In this document: one piece after another, positions 33,588-45,453 of the stretch
How the letters are laid out: every line of letters begins with the position of its first letter
Position numbering within the stretch: position 1 is the first letter of the stretch
From: Tricholomella constricta
Taxonomy: Eukaryota > Basidiomycota > Agaricomycetes > Agaricales > Lyophyllaceae
Direction: 5' to 3'
Length of the DNA stretch: 64,000 nt
NCBI GenBank assembly: GCA_013368375.1
Contig: JAACJP010000059.1
Span: 1 to 64,000, forward strand
Translations under genes and position numbers: made by a program
Notes under the pieces: generated by a model
What the model was told of the DNA's origin: nothing
What the model saw: only the letters and a program-made list of their open reading frames with translations
The model's database searches: none

Positions 33588-35887
33588 ATGGAGGGCACAT
33601 CAAGTCGGGCCTCAGCAAAGCGCAAGACGACTTACCCACGAGACCACCCCATCGAGAACCCGAAACCCCCCAAAAGGACGAAAGCTGAGATCCAGCAGGC
33701 AGCCAAGGAGCGAAAGGAGGCAGACCTAGCCAAAAAGGCCGCTGCAGATGCCGAGAAAAAGAACAAGCTCCTCCAGGCTGAGGAGAAGCGCAAGCTGAGT
33801 GCTCAGCGTGTCGCCACCATTGAGGACGCTGTTCAACGATCACAAAAAGAGCGTCAGAGGCATTCAGAGCGCCCAGATCTCAGAACGATGGAAACCTACC
33901 GAGAGCAGCTTCAGAAGCAGAAAGATTTGGAGATCGTGCACATTGCCAGGGAGGAGGACATCAATGACCTGGGGGTGGAGGATGTCGATGACCTGGAGGA
34001 GGAGGACGTCGACGAGCTAGAGGAGGATGACATGTATATGGATCTTCCACAGGCTGAGCTCCCACCAGAATCGACTGTCGACACTGATTCAGATGGGGTT
34101 CATCTTGGGCTTTCTGAAGATGAAGAGGACGACACTTACAGACCAGCTGGTCCTCAAAACGATGACGGAGATGATGATGGAGATGACTCGGCTGACTCTA
34201 TGGTGGTGCTGCAAAGGAGCAGACAAAAACGGCCGGAAAAAAAGAAAAAAAAGGTAAGTCGTCATACATTCATCGGAATGTTGAAGAACTGACCAGTGAC
34301 CATATTGAACGTCCAGGAGATAGGAAAATTGCAGGCTGAGGTTCAAGCACATCGCCAGGTCGCTTCAACAGTGTACGCTCGTCCTGACTTACGGTTGTTA
34401 GACAAGGAGATGAGAGAACGAGGTAAAAAAAAAAAGTACGTCCGTGGGAGTTGTTGCTGTGTTTTCGGCTAACGTCTCCGCCGACAGGTCAAGTGGGAAA
34501 GCTGCAGAAATTGGAGGGCTACACCGCAACTGGAAACAAAGGGCTCAAGCCTCCTCTCAGGTGCCAGCTGTCTCTTCAACGTCTCCAGCCACACTTGCCC
34601 CCGCTGCCCCACCTCCGACCTCGAAATCGCGTACAGTCCACCGAGGTCCAGCTCCCAATCTAGTAAGCAACAGGGATGATTTGGAGGATACGGAGCAAGT
34701 GGATGGTGGGGAGATAGGTGTGGACGAAGATGACGAATTCCTTCAAGCCGTGAGGGAGAGTAAAGAGGCATCTACGATGGTTAGTAGGAAATACCACAAG
34801 GGTGGAACTAAGGCTGTAAGTCAAAATTTATTTCGCAAACCTCAGTGCTTACACATGTATCTAGATGGGCATCAAGCTGAAGACGGCAGACATATCCGCT
34901 GTAAAGCGTGATGCGTCCGCTCGTCGTCCAGCAAAGCCACGCTACAAGAACGGACATCTTCCGTTCGGAAACCCAACTCGCGACCTGCTGACCTGGCGCG
35001 ATGCGGTCCTGCCAGCGATCATCGATTGGGCTGGGACACTTGAGGAGCCATTTGCCGTTAACTCCCATCCCGATCTCCAGGATGTTGTCGAGGACAACTG
35101 GAATGAAGAATTCCCGGAAACTCCTGCGGATGATGCTGTCCAGGCTGTGGTACGTTACATGATGTGCTTGAATTCACTGGCTATTACTCGTGTCTTACCT
35201 TCTACCAGGCAAGTTCGGCGATCCGTAATTGGAGAAGTGCCATTGGAAAGCATGCTCTCTCGCGGCTCACCAAAATTTTCGCCGCCGAACCATTCAAGAA
35301 TTCGAAGAGCCAACGCAAGGAGTACGTAGAGAAGGAGTTAAACGGATTAGCTTATATATATCGTGATCCAGAAGCCAAGGTAAATGGATTAATCTCATCA
35401 TTGTCGGTCCTTGGCCTCTGACCTGTGGTTATTAGTCTGGAGCATACCGTTCTCCGGCGCTAATGGAGGTCTACGCTGCACATCAACAGATCATCACGAA
35501 AACTGACAAGTTCTATGGTTATGGAGCCGGTGCCCTGTCACTGTGTGCAGCAGCGGTGCGTCTCGACAAGTTGTTCACATGTTTCCCATCCTTAACTGTC
35601 TTCTTCTTATACTCAAGCATGAGCGAGCGCTCAAGCTCTGGCGAACCGGCAACATGCCCACCAAAGACACGAAAAAGAGCTTCGTTCGTAAACCCTGGGC
35701 TATTCGAACAGCAGCACATTACAAGGTCGTCGCAAACCTGACAGAACGGCAGTGGGGTGACATTCACGAGGCTTCGTCAGCCGTCGGATTGGTAGATGTT
35801 GACGCGACGGCGGCTGATGATAGCGAAATCGAGGATCCCGAAGACCTCGTACAGCTGTCATCTGAAGCTGAGGGTGAGGATCTGTAA
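33588..35887 (+). CDS. Plavaka 2 accessory gene
   Basis: Divergent from the transposase with about 250 bp between. MEGTSSRASAKRKTTYP, a long Lys/Glu/Ala helix likely to form a coiled coil (AEIQQAAKERKEADLAKKAA), a very acidic stretch (DDLEEEDVDELEEDDMY), a Lys run, a Ser/Thr/Pro linker, then the conserved C-terminal domain: RPAKPRYKNGHLPFGNPTRD, AIIDWAGTLEEPF, IRNWRSAIGKHALSRL, YGYGAGALSLCAAAVERALK, KPWAIRTAAHYKVVANLTER. Several introns. Homologous to the Plavaka 1 partner only in the C-terminal half. A DNA- or chromatin-binding helper of transposition is the likeliest role by analogy. Confidence 0.75.
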
Positions 35888-36327
35888 TGTCCCAGTCCAA
35901 CGATACCAGTCTATATAGCTGCTGAATGCATTTAATATTTCTGAAAATTGTACCACAAACTGGTTACGAACTGACGGATACATAAATTGAAAAACTTATG
36001 ATACATTATGTTGTCAGAAAGATTTTCGACCTCAGAATCAACTGCTGGGGCATGAAACTGTTATGGCATCGGGAGCGTCATTATGTCGCCATACCAAAGA
36101 TGGAAGTCTGGAAGTGTCTGGCACGTCTGGCGCCAGACGCGCCAGACGCGCCAGACGCATGGAGTTTTCCTGATGTTAACCTTATGTTATCAGAATGTGT
36201 TCCGAATTACTTGCCTAATCGCAAGGAGATGGTGCCAGAACACATCCAGAGCGTATACATGACATGCAAATTGCACGCCAACGTACCGGAGAGCTCTATA
36301 CTATGAAAGGCAATCTCAAACAAATGC

Positions 36328-36720
36328 TTTACTACGGAACAACAGCGTCCAAAGCGTACAGCACTTCATCATAATCATCAGATCAACACTGTCACTGACC
36401 ATCGATCGTTTTTCGAACAGGCGGACGATGCGAACGTCGCTGAATTCCTTGGAAGTCTCAACATTCCCCTCCAGGATATCAATGTTCCCATTGGCAGTGA
36501 GTGTCATCCCCAGTAATTGCATTGAGTATTCTTGCTTACTTGGATATGAATCCTTGCACGTAGTAAACTGCGTTCCCGTCTCCGCTTTCGGTGTCGCCGG
36601 CACCTCCTGCAACACCCAGACTGTCTGCTGCGAGAACAACAACTTCGTGAGTACTTGTGAAATACAAACACAGAATGGCGTCGTCGCGATTGGCTGCACT
36701 CCCATCAACATCAGCGTTTG
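36328..36720 (+). pseudogene. Class I hydrophobin relic (5'-truncated)
   Basis: The C-terminal half of a class I hydrophobin is recognisable over three short exons: ADDANVAEFLGSLNIPLQDI (from about 36420), then NCVPVSAFGVAGTSCNTQ with TVCCENNNF, then NGVVAIGCTPINISV and stop at 36720. Introns sit where hydrophobin introns usually do (gtacag...cgaacag, gtgagt...cacgtag, gtgagt...aacacag). The Cys pattern C...C...CC...C of the second half is complete. The N-terminal half, with signal peptide and the first CC pair, is missing; only NSVQS is left of it. It lies immediately outside Plavaka 2. Confidence 0.75.
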
Positions 36721-37549
36721 AAGTTCTTATATACCCCACGTACCTAGTACGGACACTCCACACTCTCTTAGATCAGTAGATACTTTTCATAATTAGTTTA
36801 TTAGAAATACTTGGTTCTATCGAATTGTTTCTATTGCCTGTGTGGGTGTGAGACTAACGGTGACTTTACAGCGGTCCAGCAAAGCTGCTTCGGTTGGACA
36901 GCGAAGTATAGTTGTCTGTAAAGTCATTCAAAATCATCGCAGAATGTGGCCTTCACTTTTTGTCGCCCCTTCTACGCTGGATATTAGGATTGCACTTGCG
37001 CGCGGGATGGTGCTGTTTGAAACCTGAGGCTTCATTGAGATTGTTAGCACGAGGAAGCCGCCATCGCGGTCCATCATGCCCTGATCAAGGACATCTATGG
37101 GAATGTACCACCCTCCCTGCACGTACAACCGCACAGCTTCCGCCCATCCATGCCGATTCCGCGCGTTCTCGTGCAGCGCGCCGGGGTCTCCACCCCTTCG
37201 TTCTGCTCAACACGCGCCGCTGAGGACAACGCATTCGTAGAAGAACCACCACGCGCAATGAGCACGATCCTGCGTGCCCATCCCGCGTGGGACGACCTCG
37301 CCGTGCTCGCTCACGAGCACCAGCATCTTCTGCGCCAGACAAGCTAGCATGGTACGCGTCTGCCCTTTTCGCGACGGTTTGGATGCCCCCGCGGAGATCA
37401 GTGAGGTAAAAGTTGCTTGAAAAAGCGCCTGTTTCGTCCCACCGAAACGAGCGAATGGAGGTGGCGTATGGGACCCAGCGCGATGAACATACCGGAATTG
37501 GAGGTGAAGGGGTTATCGAGGATCAATGCTCGAATGCGTGTCGTGGTCA
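36721..37549. other. Intergenic, possible ligase pseudogene remains
   Basis: About 830 bp. Nothing coding can be supported. The right half may hold the eroded C-terminal part of the acyl-CoA ligase pseudogene, but no motif is clear. Confidence 0.3.
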
Positions 37550-38935
37550 GCTCCTCAAGCGCTCAGCAGCGAAATTAGTCTCGGGACGATGGAGAGGTGG
37601 TGATTTAAGGCGGAGCCGGAAACTTGAAGATGGCCCTTGTTGTCGGCATTGTGTATTTGTATCTCCTCTCGCAGTTGAACGTTGATCCTTCAGAGCTACC
37701 GCAGAAGATCCCTCTCGAAGTGATATTTGCGAGCACCCAGCAAAGAAGAAGAATAAGTGGCAGGTACGTTTAGGGCAAGAAAAGTATGGGGGAAAGGAAA
37801 AAACCGAAATACCTTGTTTGACGAGTGCAGGAGACGGTGCAGCGCCAGAAAGGAGCGGAATGAGGGACGAAACGTCGTACTTATCGACCGCTGCAAGGTT
37901 AGCACAGCCTAACACATTGGAGGTCCAGACATGCCAGGATGGCAAGGACGGGGAGAACCAGGGGCACGACGAGCACAAGGGTGACCTGGTACTTTTCGAT
38001 GCTCGCGCAGAACTTGTCGGTGTTGAAGCGGGCCTACAAGCTTGAGTGCCACATACCTGAGGAAGGTGGATGAGTTTGACGGCGCTTGCCAGAAGGAAGG
38101 GGGCAGGGTGTGGGTAACGTGGATGCGGTGTGAGAGGGAAGGATGCCGAGAACACTGTCGTAAGAGCGTGGAGAATGTGGGTTTTGAGGATGGGATGATG
38201 GTAATCTTCGCTTTCGCGGGCGTCCGCGGCTTGGATGATTCTTGTCTAATCTACACCCTTGGGCTTCCCCATTGTGCCTCTGCAGAGTCTGCACATAGGA
38301 TTGGGACGTCATCACTCGCACAAGGGACGGTACGCCTCGTGCGCATCGGGCCCTCCCAACCTCCGCTCCGGCTGCAGCACTAGCGCACCCATGATCATCA
38401 GTAACGAGAGCCTTCGCGCACCAGCCATGCGATGCATAACTGGCCTTCCTGCCCACCGGAATGCAGCCTCTTGGACGGAGATGCGGAGGCGGGTCGTCGA
38501 GGGGTATGCGGAGCTGGGCCAACATGGCGAGGACTTCGGTATGGATGTTCCCACTCTTTGCTGGTGCGCTGCTGGCAACTGGAATGTGAGTTGATCAAGG
38601 TATCTGCGTCATTGGGTTATTGGAGGGTATGCATTGGAGACCAGCGGCGCCTGCAAAGGGTTGGGTGTAGATTGGAGGACTCGGGTGCATCGCGCTCCAG
38701 CTGAAGTGGGACAAGACGAGGAGCACTTCGCCACGGCAGGCAAGTCGCAGGAGGAGGGGAGGGGAGGAGGACTTGAAGCCATGGACGAGGCTGAGGGAAA
38801 GGTGGCCGTGTGTGAGACGGTGGTGCGGGACTTCGAATTGACAAAGGCGTGAGCATCGGTGGGGAAGCTAGCGATGATGTCGAGGAGGCTAGGTGAAAAG
38901 AGGTGAGTGAAGACGGATGAGCCAGCGATGGGCAC
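37550..38935 (-). pseudogene. AMP-binding (4-coumarate-CoA ligase-like) pseudogene 1
   Basis: Minus strand, broken over several frames. Readable pieces, in gene order: AHAFVNSKSRTTV (near 38840), VLAMLAQLRIPLDD (near 38530), FNTDKFCASIEKYQVTLVLV and VVPLVLPVLA (38030-37930), VDKYDVSSLIPLLSGAAPS and PALVKQ (37890-37815). The last piece is the usual KYDLSSL...SGAAPL segment of adenylate-forming ligases. ATP-binding and C-terminal hinge motifs are not readable. Neighbour of family copy 3 in the same arrangement as pseudogene 2 and copy 6. Confidence 0.65.
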
Positions 38936-39042
38936 CGTCGTCGCGGCTCGTTACTTCTCCATCGTTGAATGGATAGATGTAATCATGTAATGGTGCTGAA
39001 TAGTATGTCATGCTCGTATTTACTGACACAATTGAACGTAGA

Positions 39043-39976
39043 TTAATCATAGGGTGTCAAGTTCGCTACTTTGATACCATGTTCAACCATACCCCCCAAG
39101 ACTTTGAAAAAGTCGCCATCTCCTAAAAGATCATTGTCTGACTGTACATCGATATCAAATATATCGCGGGTGGCCTTGACCATCTTCATCATCGGGTGGC
39201 CCTCCTGTACCGCCAACACAGTCTCATGAGGAATGTGGGCAGTGATCACGATCAATTGCGTCAGTTCTGCGGTAGGATACATGATATGAACCTGCAATGC
39301 CATTTAGCCCAGCAGAGATGTATGGAAATGAAGTGAAGCTTACCGTGTAGTTGTCGTCGTTCCATTCTGTCGGAACCTTCAAAGACATCTGATCTTGCGC
39401 CATCATCAGCAATACTGCGAAGTCGTAGACGTCGATATGGTCTGCGTCCTGCTCAGTGTACGGTGGTTCGAGGTTATCAATCTCTTCCTCCTCCTCAACA
39501 TTCTTTCCAGCTCTAGACGCGTGACGATGATTGGCATCGGTGTAGTAATAGATGGGAATTCCGTCGACAACAGCTCCAGTAATGCAAGTAAGGATTTGCC
39601 ATACACTATCCGCAACTCTGAGCAGGTCGTGGTTAGCAAAGTGAATTTCTTTTAGAGTGCACAACTGTGTCACGGTACGCTCGAGGAGATCTGGGATGAG
39701 CTCTAGTATTTCCCGTTTATCCCCGATGTCCTGCGCAGTGCGAAGCGTGTCAACGATAAACCTGGAGTAGACTGGTGGAGTGCCTTTGGAAAGAGTCATA
39801 TATTTCCTGGGTAGCGGCTGGTCTGCTAACGGCGAGAAGATCTCCCTAGTGAGATCTTGGGGCCATTGAAGAGGATTAATGTCCTGCAGTGCGACGAAGG
39901 GGTTTGGAATCTGACGCAATGTGGTGATGGATGCGAGGGATAGCTCCGGGTCAGGGGTGAGCTCCGTTCCAAACAT
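39043..39976 (-). CDS. Six-copy family, copy 3, 293 aa
   Basis: Exons 39976-39344 and 39291-39043, intron after NDDNYT. Starts MFGTELTPDPELS. Nearly the same as copies 1 and 2 in the conserved blocks (LRQIPNPFVALQDINPLQW, TAQDIGDKREILELIP, DGIPIYYYTDANHRHA, EPPYTEQDADHIDVYD, LIVITAHIPHET). Upstream flank to 40250 is strongly similar to that of copy 2. Function unknown; frame complete. Confidence 0.72.
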
Positions 39977-40074
39977 ATTGTGAAGAAACGTGTTGTCAGT
40001 ATGAGGGACGAATCTTTGACGAAGCTGTTGATTTGGCCGTTCGTCGCTTAGACGATGCCGTTTTTGGTACAGCC

Positions 40075-40088
40075 TCGTGTCGACACGA
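40075..40088. promoter_or_regulatory. 14-bp perfect palindrome upstream of family copy 3
   Basis: tcgtgtcgacacga about 100 bp before the start, identical to 29349-29362 before copy 2. Conservation within otherwise diverged flank suggests a protein-binding site. Confidence 0.4.
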
Positions 40089-40250
40089 TTGTCGTTTTAC
40101 TCGAGAACATCATGTCGTCTTTAAAAAAAGTCCTTCGGATCTCTTGTCAGAATCACCGCTCTACGTCAACAACGACGATACACCCGCCGGAAGAAAGCAG
40201 GCCGCAGAAGTCATCGCTTATCTAGTGGCCATTCGGAAATTACCTAGTCC

Positions 40251-41132
40251 CTCGCTGCGATATCCCCAGTCTTGAAAGACCCATTCAGGGTGATCGAACC
40301 CCTCGTCACTGTGGAGTTATTGAGGTATTCACTCTAACGCACGCCGTCAATCAGTCACGGCAACGTGAAAAAATGTATGTATGCAAGCACAGCACACACC
40401 TCCATGACCGACGGATCGCGGACTTATAACTGGCCTGCCTCGCGACAAGGAGCCGCGCCTCGAGGTTCGGGAGCAGGATTTAGATGGTCGACCGGCAACA
40501 CCTTGGGTGTCATTGAAGTGAAGGGTTCGACCTCCACTCGTAGCTTTACCAGTTCTACGGCACTGACCCGATTTGTCCCCGGGACACACATCGAAGCTCA
40601 TCGAAGGATCGGATAGACAGGGGCTTGGGGACATGGATGACGCGAGGCCAGCTACGAAGTGACTAATATGTGTATATTTTATAGTCTCTTGCGAGGCACC
40701 GAGAAAAGAACATTTGAAGATCTGCTAGAGCCTGTCATCATATAATTGCAAACGATGGGATGGAACGAAGGGCCATTGCGATGCACGTCAGAGACGTGCA
40801 GCACGTCAACTGTCGATCGTGGAAGGTGCCAACGACCAATTGAAAAGGTGGAGCACCCTTGACATCATTATGGAACCATGCACATTCAATATCAAGTCAT
40901 TGGTCGAGAGCCTTAGAGGATTAATAAAAGAGGGAACGACGTTAGAACGACAAGCAAGATTCTTTTTGAAGCAAACAACCTTGACGATGCGCCGATGGAC
41001 GTAGTGCCTGGCGGGAATCCCAAAATGGTCGTCCAGCTCGCTCCAAAAATAGACCCAAACGGGTTTGCTCTGATCCTTTAAAGAATTGAAAGGCAATGAC
41101 GTCGCCATATCATCATCGCCCTGCGTAGAACC
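40251..41132. other. Intergenic, no gene seen
   Basis: About 880 bp between the family copy 3 upstream flank and the HAM1 promoter. A cttgcgaggcaccga stretch near 40687 resembles the hAT flanking repeat at 13950. A short open frame at 40819-41004 has no features. Confidence 0.35.
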
Positions 41133-41140
41133 TATATAAA
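41133..41140 (+). promoter_or_regulatory. TATA box of the HAM1-like gene
   Basis: tatataaa 50 bp before the ATG at 41190, in a compact promoter. The distance implies a very short 5' leader. Confidence 0.55.
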
Positions 41141-41189
41141 CCAGCACGCAATCCACGCTGGTCTTCCATTTCAGCAATCTCCCCCCACA

Positions 41190-44100
41190 ATGTCGTTGCC
41201 ACCAGCACCAAAAGATATCAGCAACAAGCCTGCATCGGGCTCCGTCACCGACCCCGTCAACAAGCAAGCCAAGGATGCCGACGTCGACCGCAAGGTCAGC
41301 CATATCCCTTATCTTAACCGGATTACAACTCAAGGGTCATTCTGCAGCTTCGCCTCTATGGCATCATCGAGGCCTTCCGCCGGGGCCGCTTGCCGTCTAA
41401 CGACCAGATCGACCAGACTCTGCAGTACGTGCTCGACCACTCCCCGGTTGATGTCGACCGTCTCTCGCCGGACGGCAAGAAGCTCGTACAGGATACCCAT
41501 GACATAATCGAGACCGCACGCCTCATGGTTCAGGAGAAGAATGCCGACGAGCTCTTCCAACAGTTTGTCTGGCACACCCGCGACATTGACAGCGAAGCCG
41601 TCCGTGAGGGCATGCCGGGTAAGGAGGGTGTGCCTCTAGATCGCGAGAAGATGGACTCGGATTCACAACTGGGTGCGTTTTTCATTAAAAGTCAATCATA
41701 TATGCGTCATTAAACGAACGTGATCTGCACCTCGACAGCCGTACAACACCTCCGCACGCTCCTCTCCCTCGTCCTCACCAACTCCGAAGTCCGCAAGCTT
41801 TTCTCCGACTTTTCGCTCATCGGCCGCGACCTCCTTTCCACCGGCCTGCAAAAGGCTTCGGGGCACATAGCCCCCTCCAAGGACGCCCTTGCCCACGTCG
41901 ACTCCGCCGGCCCCCAGGATGAGTTTATCACGGAGGGTGGACGCCCGGCGGGCCCTGGCGAGACACCCGTTCTCGAGGCTCGTGTGCCTGGAACGGGCGT
42001 GAGCGTAAAGCAGGATCCGAAAGAAGGGGGGGCGCGGATACGGGGTGAGGGTGGGGAAGAGCGGGGCGTCGGGGAGGTGAAGGAGACGCTTGGACAGGAG
42101 AAAGGGAAGGCGATGGAGGGCGTGAGGGGGGAGGTGGGGGAACGCACGGGCGTGGATCCGGGGGATAGGGAGCAGGTAAAGGGCGCGGCAGGACAGGCCG
42201 GACGGCAGGGCATGGAAGAGCACAAGACGCGCGGGGAGGGGCAGGAGCAGCAGTCCCTTCAGCAATCATCTTCGCAAGCGCGCGACGTGGGTTCGGATGC
42301 TGCGCAGTCTGGTCTCGACAAAACGGATACCTCGCGCCTTGAAAAGACTGCGCGTGGGATTGTTGGAGACGAGCGTGTGGAGCGCGCTACCGGGGGCGCG
42401 CAGGATATCCGGGACAGCGCAAAGCAGCGCGGGGAGGAGGAGGCACAGCAACGTGAGCGTGCGGCGGGCGGGGAGGACGTAGATGTTGAGCGTAAGAAGG
42501 GGGGGTTCATGGGCCGCATGAGGGGCGTTCGGGTGCGTTGTGGTTTTTTGCTTCCTTTCATTGAAACTGAGCTGACGTTGCGTGCCGCCTGTAGGATAAC
42601 TTAACGGACCGAATGCCACAAGAAGAACGGGATCGGCTTGAGCGGGGCAAGAAGTTTCTAAGTGAGGAGTATTTCCCGCCGGAGAGGAGGGAGCAGTTTA
42701 TCTACCGCGGGAAGAAGGTGCGTTCGAAAATAAGCCCTTACCACTTATATATCCAAAATACTTCATCCATCTGCACCTGAGAGTAACGCCCATATACTGA
42801 CTTGTGCTTCCTTGCAGGTCATCATCGAGTGCCAGAAGCACGAAGACTATCAGGAGGCGCTACGCTGGCTGCTCTCATACATCGAGGAATACGCCGCCCA
42901 CGGGCGCAGTGCTGCCCATACCCAGAAGGAGGGTGTGCGCGGCGTTAGTGAGGTGCGTCCTTTTCTCCCTTAGACAGGTATATTCGTTGCCCCCGCTGAC
43001 GGGTCTGGCTTTCGACAGAACAAGTCGCTGAAGCGCGCAATCACGGAGATCCGGACGCTGCTCGAGCGTTTCGCGAACGGGAAAAGCATGGAGATGATCT
43101 TGGACGCATTTAGTGCGTTGCGTGATGATGCTCATAGGGACAAGGAGCTTCGGGATTGGTTCAAGGCTGTGGACCAATATATGCGCAAGGTTGTATCGCT
43201 TGATAATCTTTGACCAGACAGACATATGCTGACCTTGAGGTGGTGGATGCAGGTGCTTCTCGAGCCAGGTTACGTGCTGGAGCCGGACTGCAATAGTCAG
43301 GCAAATCGCTTGCGCGACGGTGGACGCCAATTCTACGATGTCAAGTACAAAGGTCATTTCGATCACTTGTTCAACAATATAAGTGATTGGTTCCGTGCAA
43401 TGGGCGATGATCCGGTGTGTATCCTCCCTTCCCTGCTCAAGAGAGGTACATTTTAAATGGACGTTCTTGCGCGGACAGACCAATGTGCGATTTGGAGAGG
43501 ACTGGGCCCGGCTCACGCGCGACTTGCTCTTTGACAGCGAGGGAAGCCTCAAGTTCAAGAAGGAGCTGTGGAACGACATTCGCAAAGTTATCCTGCCGCA
43601 GCTCGTCGATAAGGTTTGTGCCCTCTTTATCTCCTGCAATTTCGTCCCATTTCTGACATCCACCACCACGCAGGTCGGATACATCCCTATCCCGCGCATC
43701 GAGTACACGGACGACTCACTGGACCTCGTCGTGGAAAACCTCACGCTCTCCGGACGCAACCTCTTCCCCAACGTCGTCGCCCTCGAGGCGCACAACTTCG
43801 TTCGCTTCTCCCCTTACAATGCCATCACCGACGAGTCGCGCCACCGCTTCACTCTTACGTTCGGCCAGATGCAGGCCGACATGCGCGACGTCGCGTTCTA
43901 TTACAAGAAGAAGACCGGGGTGCCGCGCATGAGCGATTCCGGGCTCGCGGATGTGGTCGTCGGGGGCGAGGGGCTCACGGTACGTTTGCTCTCAAATTCG
44001 TTTTCGTTATATTGTTTTTCCTGGAGTCATCACTGCTCATGGCGTGCATATAGGCAACGGTTGTGCTCGTCTCGGCAGGCAAAGACCGGTCCTCCGTGTT

Positions 44101-44715
44101 CAAGGTGCAGGACGTCCACGTCAAGGTCGCCGCGCTCAAGTTCAGCATCCGCGACTCGAAGCACGACTTTTTGTACAAGACACTCAAGCCGCTCGCCACC
44201 GCCCTCGTGAAGAGGCAGATCCAGAAGGCCATGGCGGACGCCATCCATACGGGCTTGGAGTACGTCGACGGCCAACTCGTCAGCGTGCGTGACCGCATGG
44301 AGAGTGCGAAGTCGGAGGGCGGGGAGGGGCGGGCGCAAAAATTGCAGGAGGTGAGTTTCCTTTCCTTCCTTCCTTCCTTCTGGGTGTCCTTGCCTCTTTC
44401 TTCCGTGTTGTTCACTCTGTCTGCTTGCAGCTCTTTAAGCGTAAGAAAGAGGAGGTCTCGACGAAGCCTTCGACGTCATCTAGCACCCTCGGCGCTTCGC
44501 ACTCCCAGTTCAAGGTCGTCTCGAACAAGCGCAACTCGCTTTTGTCGAGTGCGGGGCATCCTGCGGGGTGGGTCAATCGTACGGCAGAGAAGGAGGAGCT
44601 CGCGGAGAAAGGCGAGGAATGGCGGTCCGAGGCGTGAGTGTTGTGTGTTTGGAAGTCGTCCAAGTGCATTTTAGTCTGATGTGTGGCTTTTTCCAGGTTC
44701 ACGATCGTCAAGTGA
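41190..44715 (+). CDS. HAM1-like protein, 12 exons, 924 aa
   Basis: Exons 41190-41294, 41348-41672, 41739-42532, 42595-42717, 42818-42952, 43019-43189, 43253-43414, 43479-43613, 43674-43979, 44054-44350, 44431-44633 and 44697-44715; all GT-AG, sum 925 codons with stop. Start MSLPPAPKDISN. The order LYGIIEAFRRGRLPSNDQID, a Gly/Glu-rich disordered insert (about 200-400), RDWFKAVDQYMRKVLLEPGY, GYIPIPRIEYTDDSLDLVVE (a BPI/LBP-like beta segment) and a basic C-terminus match what I recall of the HAM1 N- and C-terminal domain family in basidiomycetes. Such proteins are thought to bind lipid or membranes; role not firmly known. Intact, with ordinary codon use: a resident gene. The closest tail, FTIVK, is encoded by a 19-nt last exon. 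Confidence 0.85.
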
Positions 44716-45453
44716 AAATGTGTGGTCTCCCGCGCCACTCTAGGATTCTGTATGTTCTTGCGTGGCGCTGCTCTCTTGCTTGGTTCTTTAATTAACAAGA
44801 AAAAGCTCACTCAGTTGAACGATCCTTCTTTCCTCGGGTTTCTAATATCTGCTATCCGTCACGCCTTTTAATGACCTCTTGTACCTCTGTACCTTAGCTG
44901 CCTACCCTCTTCTTCTTTCCCTTTGACCTGCGTTTCATTGTTGTTGTATGATCAGATAATTCGTTGCTGAAAGGAATTCGAACCATGTGTCTTGTCTGCC
45001 TGCTCTTGTATTATATTATCTGCATAGTTTGCTTCTCGATTCTGCACGCATATTAGTTCGAGGTGTTCCTTTTCAACAAGGGCGGGACGAGGACGTTGGA
45101 GTTTCGACTTGTCTACATCATGGCAGAGGCCGTTGTAAGCTGGCGTCCCTCTTACTTCTGCGCTGATGGACGTAATATGAAGCACTGTAAAAAATGGTTT
45201 TTCAATACTTTTTTTAAGGAGAGCAAACTTGACTGGAATATAAGATGAATCGGTGGGACGTAAATTGTTCCATGTTTCCTAGAGAGCTTTGACACCCAGG
45301 GTCAGGATGGCTTTAAGTAAGTACTGCTGAAGCGGTCTCATGATGTCTATTTGAGATCGAAGATCTCATCAGAACTTGCACTTACATTTGCCGCCGTTCC
45401 ATCGATATCCGGTCGAAATCAATTGCTTGTGTGCCATCACTAATAGCAGGACG
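44716..45453. other. Intergenic; possible relic of a seventh family copy
   Basis: About 740 bp. Around 45385-45405 the minus strand reads tggaacggcggcaaat then gtaagtgc, recalling the exon 1 end (WNDGNYT and its donor) of the six-copy family, so a decayed seventh copy is possible. Otherwise nothing is supported. Confidence 0.3.

Larger units (their letters stand above)
29791..36175. mobile_element. Plavaka (CACTA-like) transposon 2
   Basis: 6385 bp. Left terminus catcagcaaaactccat followed by ctgtctggca repeats; right terminus reverse-complemented catcaggaaaactccat followed by gcgtctggcg repeats. tt flanks both ends (29789-29790, 36176-36177). Subterminal gtctggc(a/g) motifs occur about five times on each side, in inverted orientation, as in CACTA elements where they bind transposase. 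Same gene layout as Plavaka 1. Confidence 0.9.

Noticed and set aside
41696..42619. Minus-strand frames of 100-190 codons at 41.7-42.6 kb
   Set aside because: Opposite strand of the Gly/Glu-rich exon 3 of the HAM1-like gene.
45345..45373. On the minus strand ctgatga followed by a gatc-ttc-gatc hairpin, like a hammerhead core, just left of the array
   Set aside because: The hairpin is followed by tcaaa, not GAAA, and no matching helix I or III strands were found. Chance similarity.
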